A stretch of DNA of 64,000 nt from Brasenia schreberi (lineage: Eukaryota; Streptophyta; Magnoliopsida; Nymphaeales; Cabombaceae). The notes under the pieces were generated by a model. It searched no databases, had not been told where the DNA came from, and worked only from the letters and a program-made list of their open reading frames with translations. This document shows, one piece after another, positions 26,679-39,931 of the stretch; the first letter of the stretch is position 1, and each line of letters starts with the position of its first letter. The position numbers and the translations under genes were made by a program. The stretch is from positions 3,407,501-3,471,500 of the forward strand of contig JAYKKT010000040.1 in the NCBI GenBank assembly GCA_036023115.1, written 5' to 3'.

Positions 26679-26882
26679 TAGCACACTTAAGTGTTAAAAT
26701 ATTTAAATATATCTTAACCATCTATCCTAAGTGATTGATATTTGAATTTTGAATTTTAAAAACAAGTACATGTACCTTTTGTTAATGTACTTTATAAAAC
26801 TTTTTATTTTCAATTCAAATTTCAATCAATTAAGATGGATGGTTGAAATTTGTTTCGATATGGTTACACTTAAGTTTGCTTT
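26679..26882. mobile_element. MITE with AGCAMACTTAAGTGT ends
   Basis: The left end reads AGCACACTTAAGTGT and the right end in reverse complement reads AGCAAACTTAAGTGT. Imperfect inversion continues to AACCATCTATC / AACCATCCATC, about 45 bp in. AT-rich, no ORF. Outside it are an AT run on the left and TTTCTCTCTCTATATATA on the right. The interior is laid out like the element at 45884-46090. Confidence 0.7.
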
Positions 26883-27749
26883 TTGCATATATTATTTCTC
26901 TCTCTATATATATTCTTAAAATCAAGAAAATTCATTAATTTGTGGCCTAGAATGGTGACATTTTCAAGTGGTCCCACCTGAATTGGAGTTTAACTTCAAG
27001 TTTATTCACAAGTTTGTCAAACTTGATGGGATTCTGAGCTACATAGCTCTACCACAGGCCGAGGTCAATCGAGCTTGTTCATGAGCTCCGTCAAGCTTGA
27101 CAAAAGGAAGGGGCTTGACATGCTCAATTGGAGTCGATTCAATATAGCTCAAGCTGAACTGGAACCTTGAGATTGAAGCTCAAACAAGCTCGAGCTCAAG
27201 TTCAAGCTGAGCATTTTTTAAACAAGCTGAGTTGAACTTGGCTATTCATGTTTTGACTGAACTCAAATGCACCCCTAGGTTCTTTTGCTAATCCAAGAAC
27301 CCTTCGTGCAAAAACAAATTTCAGAATCTAGGAGAAGAAAAGATAAAAAGGGCTAGAGGCAATAACAACTGGTGGATAAATAAGTTAGCGTAGTGAGGAG
27401 AGCCATGGCTTCTTATAGAAAAATAGTTCTCAAACTAGTTTGATTCTTTAATGCTGTTCTCCAATAATGTAAGCAGTGTAGCATTGTACAATCGATCAGG
27501 TCCATATGAATTTTTATCTATTTTTTAAAATTATTTTTAAAATAAAGCATCAAATACTGAAAAAGGATAAGGCAAACTTGCTTAATGACACATGCCTTGT
27601 ATACTTCAGTTATAACAGTAAAATACAAAGGTCTATATCTGCGCATATACATTAAAAGATGTATACGAGATACTATTTCTAGAATTAGCAATTTCTTGTA
27701 CTTTGTACAAAGGACCAACAACAATGTCAAGTTAGATATTTTAAAACTT

Positions 27750-27828
27750 TTCAGGAAAGGTGAGGAGTTCAGTACCCGAGTGTGCACCTGGTGGGGGTCT
27801 GCCCAACCCCATCTTGCCTTCAAAAAAA
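27750..27828 (+). repeat. tRNA-type SINE, 3' part
   Basis: Box-B-like GAGTTCAGTACCC, then GTGTGCACCTGG and an A-rich end, as in the family. The head is not recognisable. Confidence 0.45.
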
Positions 27829-28350
27829 TAATAATGTGAAAACATGAGAACAAACCCGGACACGCCATGTGTTAACTCGAATAAGACCTATTTTTAGTGA
27901 GCAAAATCTTCAAAAAATAAGAGTGTTGGCGTCTTGATGTTTTGACTGGTAGCATTAAACACATATAGAGGAGCCCTGGAAATACAATAGGGACACGTCA
28001 ACACGGCAATTTGAAGTGTCCCGCTGGCTGAGGATAGCTTTTGCGCCTGCTGCTTGGAAGATCGTCCACTTCTTCAAATCATATGAGATGCCTACTATTC
28101 CGAAAGCAGCTGAATTTGTTAACCAAATGCAGTTGAGTTTATGAAAATTGCTAATCCAAAAGAACCAAGTAAGCAGCAGTTCACAATTTGAAGAGCCCAA
28201 GGTAGGATGAGCCGGCACAGAAAGATGATGTACTAGAACTAATTGATACATTTTAAATCTGTCAGCTTGTACAACCAGACTTTGCTGCCTCAAAGAGGAA
28301 GGCAAGACGATGATTTGGATACAGTGGAGCAAATTCCTTAACATGTGAAA

Positions 28351-31300
28351 TCAAACTGATTGATTTATATTGGCATTCGTACATTTGTTTTGCGCTTTCT
28401 GTTCCACAATGGTTGATATGTACTGCTTCACAAGCTTTGGATTTGTCTCAAAAATGAACCGAAATCCTCTTATCTGCAAACATCATTAGATCATATGAAT
28501 ACATCCTTGAGCTATTGACATAAGAAATTAATGCAGCTCTGTTTACAACATATTGCTGATCCGCAAAATCAAGTATATAGTGATTTGCTCTATATGCATA
28601 AATCCCATGAGACTTACAGAGTGAAGATAAAGAGCACGATCAAATGTCAATAGATCAAGGAAAAAGAAGTGTACTACGATGAAAACTATTTACCTCGACT
28701 AGAGATCCAGAGCCAAGACGTAGGCGGCAGCCACTTGCTATGTCCTTGTTGTTAACACAGATAACATGCTTGCCAAGGTTTGTCAGAGAAAAGGTTCCGT
28801 CTTCTTCCATCTTGATGACTGCCTGTAAAACGTGAATTCTGTCTCAGTGACACCAGAACAAACACGTACGGGTGATATGGCATGATGCAAAGTTGACACC
28901 CGTAAGACTTTGCCACCGGTATGAGATTGTACATGTCAAAAACTATCAAGATGGTAGATGGGGTATGGCACGAACAAATAAGCTTTCTTACCTTCAAGGT
29001 TATTTGGGGTTTCATCAGAAACGAACTGAGGGTTTATTTTGTTACATGCGGATGTTTTGGGTACTTTCCTTTGATGTGAAACTGGGGTTTCGTTGTGTTC
29101 CCGTCTGCATTTCGCAATGCACTACTTTGATTTCATGTTTCCTGATATAACTTGTCAATACAAGTTTTCAGAAATAACCAGGTGATGCCAAATTGATTGG
29201 TTGATTGAACATTTGGCAGATAGGATGCTGATTCAATGTCTGCGAGTGTGTGCATCATCAGTGCGTGTTTTTTTTGGGGTGGGGCTGTTGAATACCCAGA
29301 AATGCACAGAAGGACCATCTTGACATTTACACTTGTCAGGGTCATTAATTTATGATGAGCTAATTAACGTCAATCAAAAGGATGCCAAAAAGACAAAATT
29401 ACAGCCACATGATACAACAAAAAGAAATTTATTGGAGCTCTAAAGGAAAATATTGTTGAATGGCAAAATTCTTATACCGACCAATTACTATAATAGCAAA
29501 CTCTGGGGGAAAAGTAGTTGTTTAAAGTTTTACCTGTCGTCGGGATATTCTATTTCCAGGGCCTTCTCCACTCAAGTCAATGTCTACGTCAATGTCTCGT
29601 GTTGCTCTTCCCAAAGATACCTACAAATAGCTAATAAATTCATGACTTTGATCACATAAATTTCTTTTTCAAGTATGACAAAATTGCAATCCTGGGATTA
29701 TCTAAGTGCATCAGCCTTTAAAGTACCAAGTATATGCTCCTATATGCATTTCTCAACTCAATGACTACTTATGTAGGCATCTCAATTTGATCATTTAGAC
29801 AGATAGGCAAATAATTAGAAGAGAGAGGCTAAAACTAAAAGCAAGTTCCCCATCAATGGCTACAAACTCAAGCAGGAGTCTTCTAACATATCCATGAATT
29901 TCTGTAAAGTATGTGGAACCACAACCATCGAGGTACTTAGGAATCTTTCCTTTGCCTTGTCCGCATCATTCTCCTGAAGAAGCATTGCACCTCTTGATCA
30001 TCAAATAAATCCCATTAAACGAGCTATGGAACCATCAAAGTTACAATTCTAGAAACCTTCACTCTTCTATCTATACCAAGTAACCAAGTTCACAGTCATG
30101 CAACAGATCAAAGCTAATCTTCTTGGATTACCGTCTGTAATGATATCAAAAAATGAATTATTAAGATGAGAAGAATAAATTAGAAAAACCATTAGTAGAA
30201 GTCTGTTAATTACATGCCAAGAGCACTGGCCTACAACAAATAGGGATGGCAATATTTACGTGGCCCACCACCTCATCGGTCAGATTCACAAGGTTGAGAA
30301 CCCATTCTTCTTCGGAGCAGGGTGGAGCCAGTCCAGTGGCAGATCTGGATATTGGTGTCGTGTGGGGCGAATAGCTCATGAAACTGTTTAAGGTGGGGCG
30401 GGGCGGACTGTGTTACCATGGGTTCGACTGGTAGCTATAGTCTTTCCAATTGATTGGTATTCTTCTCCCACTTTTAATATCTTCACAATCTAATTTCTCT
30501 TACCTTCTTGTTGGACCATCGTTAGGTCTCCTGCTACGTCACATAATGACAAATAAAATGCTTCTAAGAGTTGGGTTCTCTATGTCACATAAAACACTTC
30601 TAAGAGGTGGAATTTGCTCCCTGCACTGGTGCCAAAGTTACACTCAGTGTCAGACACACAAAGTACCTTAGTCGAACGCACCTGGCACAATCAAAGTGTT
30701 GGGGGTTATTTTAGTCCAAAACCATACTTGGTCAATGTACCTGAGTCTGTTTTGGTCCAACAATCAGAAAAAAAGGGTTTGGCTTACCTTACCTCATCTC
30801 CACCGCCATTCATCATTTGCCAGAGATGTCACTAGTTTCTCCCATGGGCGGCCAATTCAAACAAGCAAATAAAGTGGGAGAGAGATGGAGGAGAGAGAGA
30901 GAGAGAGAGAGATGGGGGCAGGTGTTAGAGAGAAAAAAAGTGGATAGGCTATAAGAGAGGGGATACATCATGTCACATGGGTGCGGGTGCGGGTGCGGGA
31001 TACGGCAAATTTCAAAAATTTTGGATGCGGCGACACGGCTAGGGTATATAATATTATATATTATATATAATATTCAAGCTACATAAATCAATCATAATAC
31101 ACTAGTATTTGCTAATTTTGGGTGCACGTAGGTATCAATTAGCAAGTTCCCTCATAATGATCTGAAACTTATAGTGATTTTACGAGCTGCAAAATATCCA
31201 AGTTATGGATTCAAAGAGTTTCAAGATCTTTTGTAGGATATAACATATACTAGTATTTGTGCTAGGATCTACTAGTGATGTCATACTCTTCTGTTCTATT

Positions 31301-34300
31301 GATCTGGCAATGTTCCTGGTCTTTAAATGTGTTTGGTGACAGAGATTATTCTGTGCAAAGGCATTCAGTATGGAGTCCAATTGTTCGCACCCAAAATCAT
31401 TCAAACAGCTTTATATTGTATAAAGCTATAATAGTAAGTACACAACTTTATATTAAAGCAAAACATATAAATGGTAAAAAACTATTAATTTCATCATAAT
31501 ACACAAATCAATCTTCATTATCCAGACCCATTTATCCGTGAGTTACAAAAAAAAAATGTGCAATTTTTTTTTTTGCAAATTTTTTTTTTGGGGTATGCCG
31601 CACCGACATGGTGTCGGTGTCGGTGTCAGTGTCGCACCAGTGTCGGGGTCGACACTCCATCCCTTAGAAGTGTCTGTGACACTTAGGATACATGGATAGG
31701 TCATAGCATTTGGATGATATTGTGTGTGTGGTGTGAGAGAGAGAGAAAGAGGAGGTTTGGGTGCAAGGACAATACTAGAGAGAAAGAATGAAAGAGGTGG
31801 TAGGCACACGTGCACGAGAGAGAGGAGGCGTGGGTGAGGAGGGGGGCCAGTTAGTTTAAATTTGAAAAGGTGGTTTTGAAATTTTCATTGGATAACATAA
31901 ATAACTATATACATATTTTTTTGAAAACTATTACATATGAATATATCATTTTAGAAATAAATTTATTATCTATATAATTATTACATATATATATATATAT
32001 ATGTATACATATACCTCGCCATTGTTCCCATACTTAAAATTTTTACCACATCTCGCACCCTTACTCACCTCTATACATGCCCACACAATCAAAGGTGTGT
32101 CTCTCATCTAGTCTTCTATTTGTGCTACTCCAATAACCTCCTTACTCATATGGTCTTTCCTCATGTGACCATTCACTGCAAGATCTTTATTTCTATTACT
32201 TCTATCTTTTGCACATGATGATAATTGACTGCCCAAACTCAGCTGGTCCATTTGATCACATCATATCAAATTATTTTTTTAAATAAAATCTGTAATAGCC
32301 TTTACAAGTCAGGGCATGTTGGGCTGTAGTGGTTTTAAAGCATGAGACTGGTGGAGTGGCTTCTAAAGTATTTTCAAGTTTGAAGCAGGTACTGATGGGG
32401 TGAAAACTCACCCCCTTCCCATCACTAAAAGCAAGGACTTAATGGAGCACCAATCTTATTGTAATTACTTAGACACCTATATCACAAGCATGTCTCCATT
32501 GAGAGCTCAAGAATAACATTTTGTTCTATAATATAGCATACCAGCATTAAGCATGCGGCACTTTAAAACAATTCAATTATGGAAAATAAGGCAAAGGAAC
32601 TTGGGAGAATGGAAAACACTTTCATACATGCAATCGAGTATCACTTTACACCTGTATCTAATCACTGTCCAGCCTAGGCTTGAGGGAGAAGATCCTGAAT
32701 ACGAGAACTTCCCATTTCCCACCATAATAACTGCATGCACCCTAAGGGCTGAAGCCCTATTCTCTGATTCGAACAAGCCATGGTTATTGGCAATATTATA
32801 TAGAACATGTAAGATATCCCCTTAAAGGATAGAGATGAATGACAAAGCTAAAATTATAACCTTTCAAATAGAAATACTGGTCATTCTCTCAATGAAATGA
32901 AAAGGTACGTGTTCAAAGTGTGAGAAACAAGGGACCCAAAAGATCTTGAGCCATTATATTTATTTTGGCCAATGTATAATAATGAACGGTCAATGACTCT
33001 ATGGTATGGCCACATCATATTAAACCATTTTTATTATATTAAACAGATTTTATTATTTGATATGTGGTCCATGATAAACTCCGCCAATGTAAGGGATCAC
33101 CCTTACATGGTCAGTCCCAAACCCGGATAAAAGAGGAGGGTTGCGTTAGGCTTCCGACAGTCAACGGAAAACTTTGTCGGACTTATCTATCATAGATTTT
33201 ATAAATTATGATAGGACTACGTAGAAACAAAAAATCAATATAGTTGACCCCATCTAGTATGGGAAAAGACTTGGTTGTTGTTGTATATGTGGTCCATGAT
33301 ACTAAATAAAAAAATTTGGAGAAAAAATATTTCTACATAACCCATGTAGGTCAGGGCGGAGTGGATTATAAAGTATACTTTTGAGTACGGGGTGGGTTAA
33401 GGTGCTATCCCTAATAGCGAGGAGTTAATGGAGCACCAAACTTATTGTAATTACCTAGATCCCCACAAACAAGCATGTCTTGAGAGCTAAAGAACATATC
33501 TTTTATTCTATGACAGAGCAGCATGACATCAACTGACAACTGTCGTTGGGTACTCTTCACTTCCCCGCCATAAGCATGTGGCCCAGCTCAATTATTCAAA
33601 ATAAGACACAAGGAACTTGGGAGAATGAAAAAACGCTTTTATACATGAACCTGGTACTACTTCATAGTTCATACCTATATCTAATTGCTGTCCAGCCTAA
33701 GTTTGACCAAAGATTCCGACTATACATGCTTCCCAGGTCTGATTACCTCATCCAATCTGAATGAAGCAATTTAGTCCACCTGGCAACTGCATGCACCCTA
33801 AGAGCTAAGGCCCTACTCTATAATCCAAACAAGCCACGGAAATTGACAATATCGGAGAGAACATGTAAGAAAACGCCCCTCTCGGAAGACAGAGATCATT
33901 GACAGCACTAAAATATAAATTTGCAAATAGGTATACCCTTAATATTCTATCAATAGAAACATTTGTTGTGAGAGATAAGGAACCCAAAACAACTTGTCAA
34001 CATCTTTTCTAGGAACCACGCAGAGATCAAGATATAGGTTGGCCCCATGGTATTAGTGTCATCTAAGGCAGTCACTACAATGGAACCTCGATATTTGTTA
34101 AGCATAATCAACACTGAGGTTGTTACTATTAAGATCCACTACAAGGCATGCAACACACATAAGTAGGTGAGTATATAAATGACTGCTAAACAAAATCTAA
34201 AATACTTAATAACAATAATAAATATGCTTCAAAGAAAATTCAATGACACAATGTTACCTCTGGTTTTGTAATATAGTGTTTCGAATGGCGTCCATAAAAA

Positions 34301-37300
34301 ACAGCAAGGGCACCCCGTTGAGTGGCAGCCCTTTGCATATAAGAAGTGGCAGCCTTTTCAAGTTTCACGATGTCCATCTTGTTCGTTTGCTGATGATACC
34401 TAATATCTGAATGAAATGAAAATGAAAAATTTTGGACTCAAACCACTATGGGATAATAATTCTGTGATGCAGTTAACATAGGAATTGAGAGAGGAAGAGA
34501 GAATATTTTTCTAATTTGCATTAACCTTCTTCAGCAAAGAAAGCATCGTGATCACTTGGTGGCAGGTCCATGTCTAGTATCTACATTGAAAAAGGACAGG
34601 AAGATAAAAAGTTTAATAAACACAATCAACTTTGCTAACTAAATTAGTAATAATCCTGAAGAGAAGGGTGGACTAAGACATAAAAAGAAAAAGTATCAAA
34701 CAAGGTCAACAGCAAAGTAACAATGCCATACCATCGTTTCAATGTCTGAAAAATATGGTACATCTTCTTCACTCTCAAAAAGTTGCTCTTCCCTGTCAGA
34801 ACTTGACAAGTTAGCCGCATGCTCTAAACAACCCATCTCATGGCTGCCATTCACAGGAACCTCTCTTGTATCTTGCTCTGCAAGGGATACCTGCATTGCA
34901 TGGCTTGCAACTCCAAATGAAGAGTTGGCTTCATGCTTAGATCCATTAGTCACGTCCAATGGATAACCTTTGCCATAAGCAGGACACTGAACAGAGTCTT
35001 CTGCACAAAAGCTGTCTACATGGCACATCTCGTTTGTTGCAGATTGAAGTGTCTTGTCCTTTTCCTGTAAACTAACACCTTTGGCAGATTTTGGAGCTGA
35101 AGGTGCTATGCTGCATAGCTTTGAATTCTCTCCTCCAACACCAGCATACATGGAAGTTGCAGATGGTGAAATAGATCCATGATTCTCAAGTTTTAGCCTC
35201 TCACCGTGGTCAACATCCTTTGAGCCAATCTCTGATAGACCAGATGTTCCAGGAATATAAGAACCTGCATATGCCTTTCCTTCCGTGTCAGAAGGTATGA
35301 TGGCAAGCTTCGGGTCACTTCCAATTCGATGGCTGCACATCTCTTTATCAGACGCATAATTTGATTGAGAAGTTTGAACAGAACTGTGTCGAATAGCAGA
35401 GAAAGAATGTGGAAGATGAGCTTTTGAGGGAAATATATCTTCATTACATGGAATTTCAGGATCCTCTGTATTGATTAAACAGCTTGCAGTCACCATATTG
35501 TCAGGCAAACAAAATTTGTGCACAGAAACAGATGACGCATTAACTTCTGAATCACAAGCATGAAGTTGGTTAGTAGGACCAGAATCCAATGGCTGAATGG
35601 TGTCTTCTTGTCTAGAATAGCCACCATCAACAGGTTGAACACAATCTCCCGATGTAAGTTCTCCAGGTTCTTTTGTCCTTGAGGAATCCTCTTGATGTAG
35701 ATCTTTGGGAGAACTCAGCAAAACTGAGCTTAGTCCATCAAGGGATGCCCTGTCCATGTCTTTTTCATCGACATTCATATAAAGAAGATCTCCTTCATTT
35801 ACATAATCCAGTAGAGAGTCTGAAAGCTCCATAAACTCACTGTGAGAAACAGCAAACGAATCATCCACATTGCCAGAAGTCACTACAGCATCATTGGGTT
35901 CTGAAATCATACCAGCAAGTTCCGGGGAGATGATTTTCTTCATATGACACATCTGGGATTTCAAGAAAGTGACATCAGTCTGTCCTTTGTTTCCACAAAT
36001 TCCATCATTTGTGATTGATGATGGTGAAAGAACCCCAAGGGTTCTCCAAATAGATTCACTGTGTTCAGGAGCAGAGTATCCAGAAAGCATACGTGGAGAT
36101 TTGCAGTTCGTAGCCACAGAACTGAATCCCTGACTTTCTCCAAAGCCAGTGAAGTTATTACCATTTTTCCTATCCACTGCACCATATACTGGCAAAGATT
36201 TCACCTCTAAATCATGATCAGCAAATATGTCAGTCATTTCCATTGATTGTTCCATGTTGTTTTCTTGAATTCCCAATAAATTAGCTGGATTATCATTAAG
36301 CATTTGAGTTATATCTTTTCCTAAATTGTCATGATGAAATGCACCGATATCCATGCCAACAGCGTTTTCAACTGAAACATTGGATAAATTATTGCCCCCA
36401 TAACCATATAAACAACCACTGGCCACAAGTCCAGCATGGAGATCATTGGTAAGGGAAGCAACACCAGTTGTATGAAATCCATGCACCACAGGACCAACAA
36501 CTCTCTCCAGCGGAGGAAAATCTTGACTTCCCACACCAAAACCGGCCTCTGTAACCCCAAAATTATCCCCAACGGGAACACCTTCCATACAGTTCCTATC
36601 TATGAGTTTGTTTATCTGCTCCTGAGAGTGACTGCCTTCACTCCCCATAAATCCTACTTGACCATTTTGCGGAATATGATAACTAGGATCAAGAAAATCA
36701 ACAGGTTCATTGCAAATTCTCTTTCTCATAGCATAATAATGATTGCGAACATTATCCACTTTTCTTTTTTCCTGGATAAGCTCTTGCCCCTTCACTTTAA
36801 ACAATCTGTTAGACTTTGGGAGATTGGAAGCGGAAAGCTCGACCTCTAGCATATGAGCAGCAGCTTGAGCAGAAATTTCGGGGTGATAGAGGAGAGCATG
36901 CCAGCGGTCACGAAGCTCTTTGATAGAAAATCTACGCGAAAACTGCACAGCACCTTTTGCAAGAGACTCCAATGACGCACCTGCCTGTCATATATGAAAA
37001 GAAAATGCCACGGATGAGAGAGAGAGAGCATGGAACACTTTCCAGAAGCTCAAGGGAAATCCAAAAACATGACACCTTTCCAAGTACTCCGGACAGTATT
37101 CACATCAAAAGGATGGTAATTAACCGTCTCAATTGTTCAGTGCAATTGCACAACATAAGGTAGAATCTTGCACTTGGCAAGATCAAGAAAAGAGCCAGAT
37201 ATATCAATGTGTCCTTCCATTAATGAATGAAAGGAGATCACACTTGTGCCGACTGGCCATATAATATCAAACTTAACAAAATAATCCCTTGAATACCGTA

Positions 37301-37999
37301 CATCAGTTGCACGCTATCTAACTTCCAGTAGAGCGAAACTATAACTTTGAGGTCCTTCCAATTAGCTGCACAGATCACCACTTTCAAAGACACCTTCACC
37401 AATTTCATGCCCCTATTTGATCTCACATGCTACTTTTGCACAGAACTACTAAGACAGATTCACCAGCATACTAACATGCCTAAAGCGTTTAGTGGATTGA
37501 AATCAGTCTGCCATTAGAACTCATCAAGATAATACAAACTCTTGAGAGACCCCCATGATACCCTTTTTCTTCTAGTAATCGTTCACCAGCATGATGAATA
37601 TACATAAGAGTGTGCTTTAAATCGTTATGCGTTAAAAACTCATTATAATAGCACATATTCTTTATAGCAAAAACATGCAGAAAGTTCAGAACTCCAGATA
37701 GTGTTAAGAAACGAACTTGAAAGCATGAAGAAAGAAGAGTAATCTTGTTCATTGTTATACCAAAAAGCAAGTCAATTCCAGTACAATGAATCAAATGCAT
37801 AACAACATAACGACCATCCTTGAGAGCAAACAGAGTCGTCGGAAGAAGAGAGAAATCAAATGCACAGAAGGGAGACCATCTTCACCATCACAAACGGAGC
37901 CCATACAAATTGAGACGCACGCGTTACCTCAACCGCATTCTTCAGCAAAAGATCGTCCTCAGGAACCCAAGGGGGGAAATATGGAACGGCCGCACCCAT
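28351..37999 (-). CDS. EMB1967: Microspherule-N plus FHA domain protein (EMB1967-like), 7 exons
   Basis: Nuclear protein of the plant MCRS-N/FHA family; FHA domains bind phosphothreonine peptides, and family members are linked to chromatin and transcription complexes. Exons, all with GT/AG borders and joining into one 955-residue frame: 37928-37999, 34732-36984, 34526-34580, 34258-34406, 29534-29620, 28694-28822, 28351-28473. The N-terminal domain (about residues 5-130) has YFPPWVPEDDLLLKNAVE, FSRRFSIKELRDRWHALLYH and NHYYAMRKRICNEP. A long acidic, low-complexity middle lies in exon 2 (2253 bp). The FHA domain (about 838-925) has LGRATRDIDVDIDL, GNRISRRQ, NLGKHVICVN and LRLGSGSLVEIRG. Exon 3 ends after one base of a codon, and exon 4 restores phase using the AG at 34407-34408 rather than the nearer AG that would cause a stop. 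Intron 4 is 4.6 kb and full of repeats; intron 1 is 943 bp. The gene looks intact. Confidence 0.93.
30955..31690. repeat. Possible non-autonomous DNA element in intron 4
   Basis: The left end has a GGGTGC repeat followed by GGGATACGGCAAATTTC. The right end, in reverse complement, has a GACACC repeat and then GGTGCGGCATACCCC. The partial inversion and short-unit repeats at both ends suggest one decayed element. No target duplication was found. Confidence 0.4.
32080..32248 (-). mobile_element. Diverged RTE LINE fragment
   Basis: Minus-strand similarity to the post-RT region of the family (compare reverse complement of about 53470-53620), with shared AATAACCTC, TATGGTCTTT, ATGTGACCA and GATGATAATTGACTGCCCAA. 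More diverged than the other copies; no target duplication identified. Confidence 0.6.
32257..33990. repeat. Tandem segmental duplication within intron 4
   Basis: Copy A (about 32257-32960) and copy B (about 33011-33990) share long blocks in the same order: CACATCATAT, GTCAGGGC, TTAATGGAGCACCAA, GGAACTTGGGAGAATG, CTGTCCAGCCTA and ACTGCATGCACCCTAAG. Similarity by eye is high but with many indels. Copy B contains the 208-bp miniature RTE, which is absent from copy A. Confidence 0.85.
33077..33284 (+). mobile_element. Miniature RTE derivative (both ends, no interior), 17-bp target duplication
   Basis: About 145 bp match the 5' end of the full LINE (ACTCCGCC, GTAAGGGATCACCC, GAGGAGGGTTG, TTAGGCTTCCGACAG) and about 60 bp match its 3' end (GAAACAAA, GTTGACCCCATCTAGTATGGG, TTG tail), joined near 33219 where the sequence passes from AATTATGA into the 3' segment. 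The flanking 17-mer ATATGTGGTCCATGATA is identical at 33060-33076 and 33285-33301. It has no coding capacity, so it must have moved using proteins supplied in trans. Confidence 0.93.
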
Positions 38000-38433
38000 A
38001 ATTCTTTCAACTCCACATATCTGCACGGAAAGAGAAAAAATACCACACTCGCGTCCGTTCGCTAAAAACCCTAACAAAACCCCAATTGGAGGAAAAAACG
38101 GCCACGAAATCCCCTTAAACCAAAAGATAAGTACTTCGAAAAGGAACAAACTAACCGGTAATTGAGAGAAGAAGTGATTTGTCCGACTACCCACGAAGAG
38201 TTTTTGAGAGTTCACAAAGGAAGGGTTCCTAGGAGGGTTCAAACGAAATGGGTACTCGAAAAAGACGAAGAAAAACCATAAAGAGGAAGAGATGAGCACC
38301 CTTTCATTCGGCGTGACAAGTAGAAATAACGTTCATCGAAATTAATGCATCGGCGAAAGAACTGTGTCTTCGGACGCTCAATTTTCTTCGGATTCACGAA
38401 GTCGAGCGGGCAGCAATAGTTCGTATTCCTCGG

Positions 38434-38443
38434 CCATTTATGG
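38434..38443. promoter_or_regulatory. CArG-box match (CCATTTATGG)
   Basis: A perfect CC(A/T)6GG site about 435 bp upstream of the FHA-gene start codon. Such sites bind MADS proteins, but one match in 64 kb is expected by chance, so function is unproven. Confidence 0.25.
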
Positions 38444-38698
38444 GGAGGGAAGGCTTGCGCACGCGGGAAGCAGACCGATCTTCTGAATCTTCCTTAATCA
38501 GCAATTTGGAGTTAACAACGATTTTAATTGGTTGAGTCTAATGATGCAGATCGATCCCTAAAATCCTAATTTCGTAAAGAAATTAAATTATCTTTTCTTA
38601 CATTAAGAAATAATGCTCATCTTTTTAATTGTTTTAATGAAAATAACTCAATTGAAATATCTCTTCTAAAAGTTATCAATATGCCATGGAAGCAAAGT

Positions 38699-38822
38699 CT
38701 GTTTTAGGCACAATGGAGAGGCCGAAGCCTATGCATGCCCGAGGTATAGAACCCATGATCTTTAACTTGTGAACTGGACACCTAGCCAGAAAACCGTGGA
38801 CTCTCCAGGTAAGCTAATGCTC
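38699..38822 (-). repeat. tRNA-type SINE
   Basis: Minus strand: head GCATTAGCTTACCTGGAGAG, box-B-like GGGTTCTATACC, then GGCTTCGGCCTCTCCATTG. A second, poorer relative may follow at 38868-38960. Confidence 0.65.
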
Positions 38823-39931
38823 TGAGTGCTTGCTATGCAAATTTAATCACTGTAAAAAAAATTAGGGTTACGAGAAGAGGTTGAAGCCTAAAAACATACA
38901 CCCTCTGGGAACCAAGAACCTTATATAGCAAAGGAGCCTAATGCCTAGAGACCTAATCACATTGACACAACACTAATAATTAAAGGCACCATCACATGAT
39001 TCTCCAAGTGGAACGCCATGACACTAATGCGTATAATAATACAACTCCAATCCAAACTCAAACCTAATTCGCATAAAAGACCCAAATAACTCTAAATGGA
39101 TCCAAATATGATTTATATGACTCTAACATGCTCAAACCTAAATTGAATGTGGTGCTCCCATGACTGGTCTTCTGTAGCATGCTAACTGCGTGCAGCGTCG
39201 TAAGACACTAGTTTGAATTCTTGCAAGTTAAAATTAAAATAAACAAAATATAGGGCCTATATATTGGATTCTTACATGGTTGGGTAATATTAGGTTTTAC
39301 AATGTTAAACTTGATATGATCCCTACTTATACGCATTCAATCTTATTAAACCGGATCCACTTTTACTAATGAGTGGGTTCCACGTGAGTTTTGATAATTT
39401 TAAATGTTATTGGAGATGGAATTGGGGTAAGAGGTACCGTGTGCTAGGCATGACCCGTCCTTGTTTTCCTAGAACCAGGAACTAGAACCAAACCGTGACT
39501 GGGTCAGTTCCAATTTGAGGCATAAACAGCTCGGAACCGAAAGAGATATTAAATAATTTGAAATTTCAAAAAAATATGGAGTTTCCAGTTTCGGTCTTGT
39601 TCCGGTTCCAGTTCTATGGAAGGTGAAACTGAATCAAGTAGTCTTCGGTTTTGGGTTCAGTTTCATCGATTCTTAGTCCGATTCTGTTTCACTTGAAACC
39701 ATTGAACGGGTTTGAAACCGGTCATATCTCTCTACCCTACACCCACTCCATTGCCTTTGAAAAAAAAAGGATCCAACCCCATACCGGTTCCAATTGCTAA
39801 GGGGACATGTATGGGGCAAAAGAACGAGGTTTGGGTATGTGCCTATATAGGCATACCCATCCCCGAATTGCCATCCCTAAAAATAGGGGCCATTTAGATG
39901 GCCAATCTTAATTTTGGTTTCAATGGATTTT

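Larger units (their letters stand above)
21200..28340. other. Intergenic block
   Basis: No supported gene. Contents are a 5'-truncated RTE copy (23844-23923), SINE pieces, microsatellites, a MITE, and tracts of degenerate words: ACACGAAC-like near 21860-22170 and 24660-24800, and AGCTCAAGCTTG-like near 27000-27260. A roughly 64-bp imperfect tandem duplication sits at 25585-25690 (shared AAATTACTGTCAAAGAAGAC). Confidence 0.65.

Noticed and set aside
34407..34408. Alternative acceptor for FHA exon 4 at the nearer AG
   Set aside because: Using the AG just before GTATCATC gives an in-frame stop; the upstream AG restores a continuous, family-like frame.
34742..34966. Plus-strand ORFs inside the FHA gene
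   Set aside because: They lie opposite the long coding exon 2 and show no motif; shadows of the real gene.
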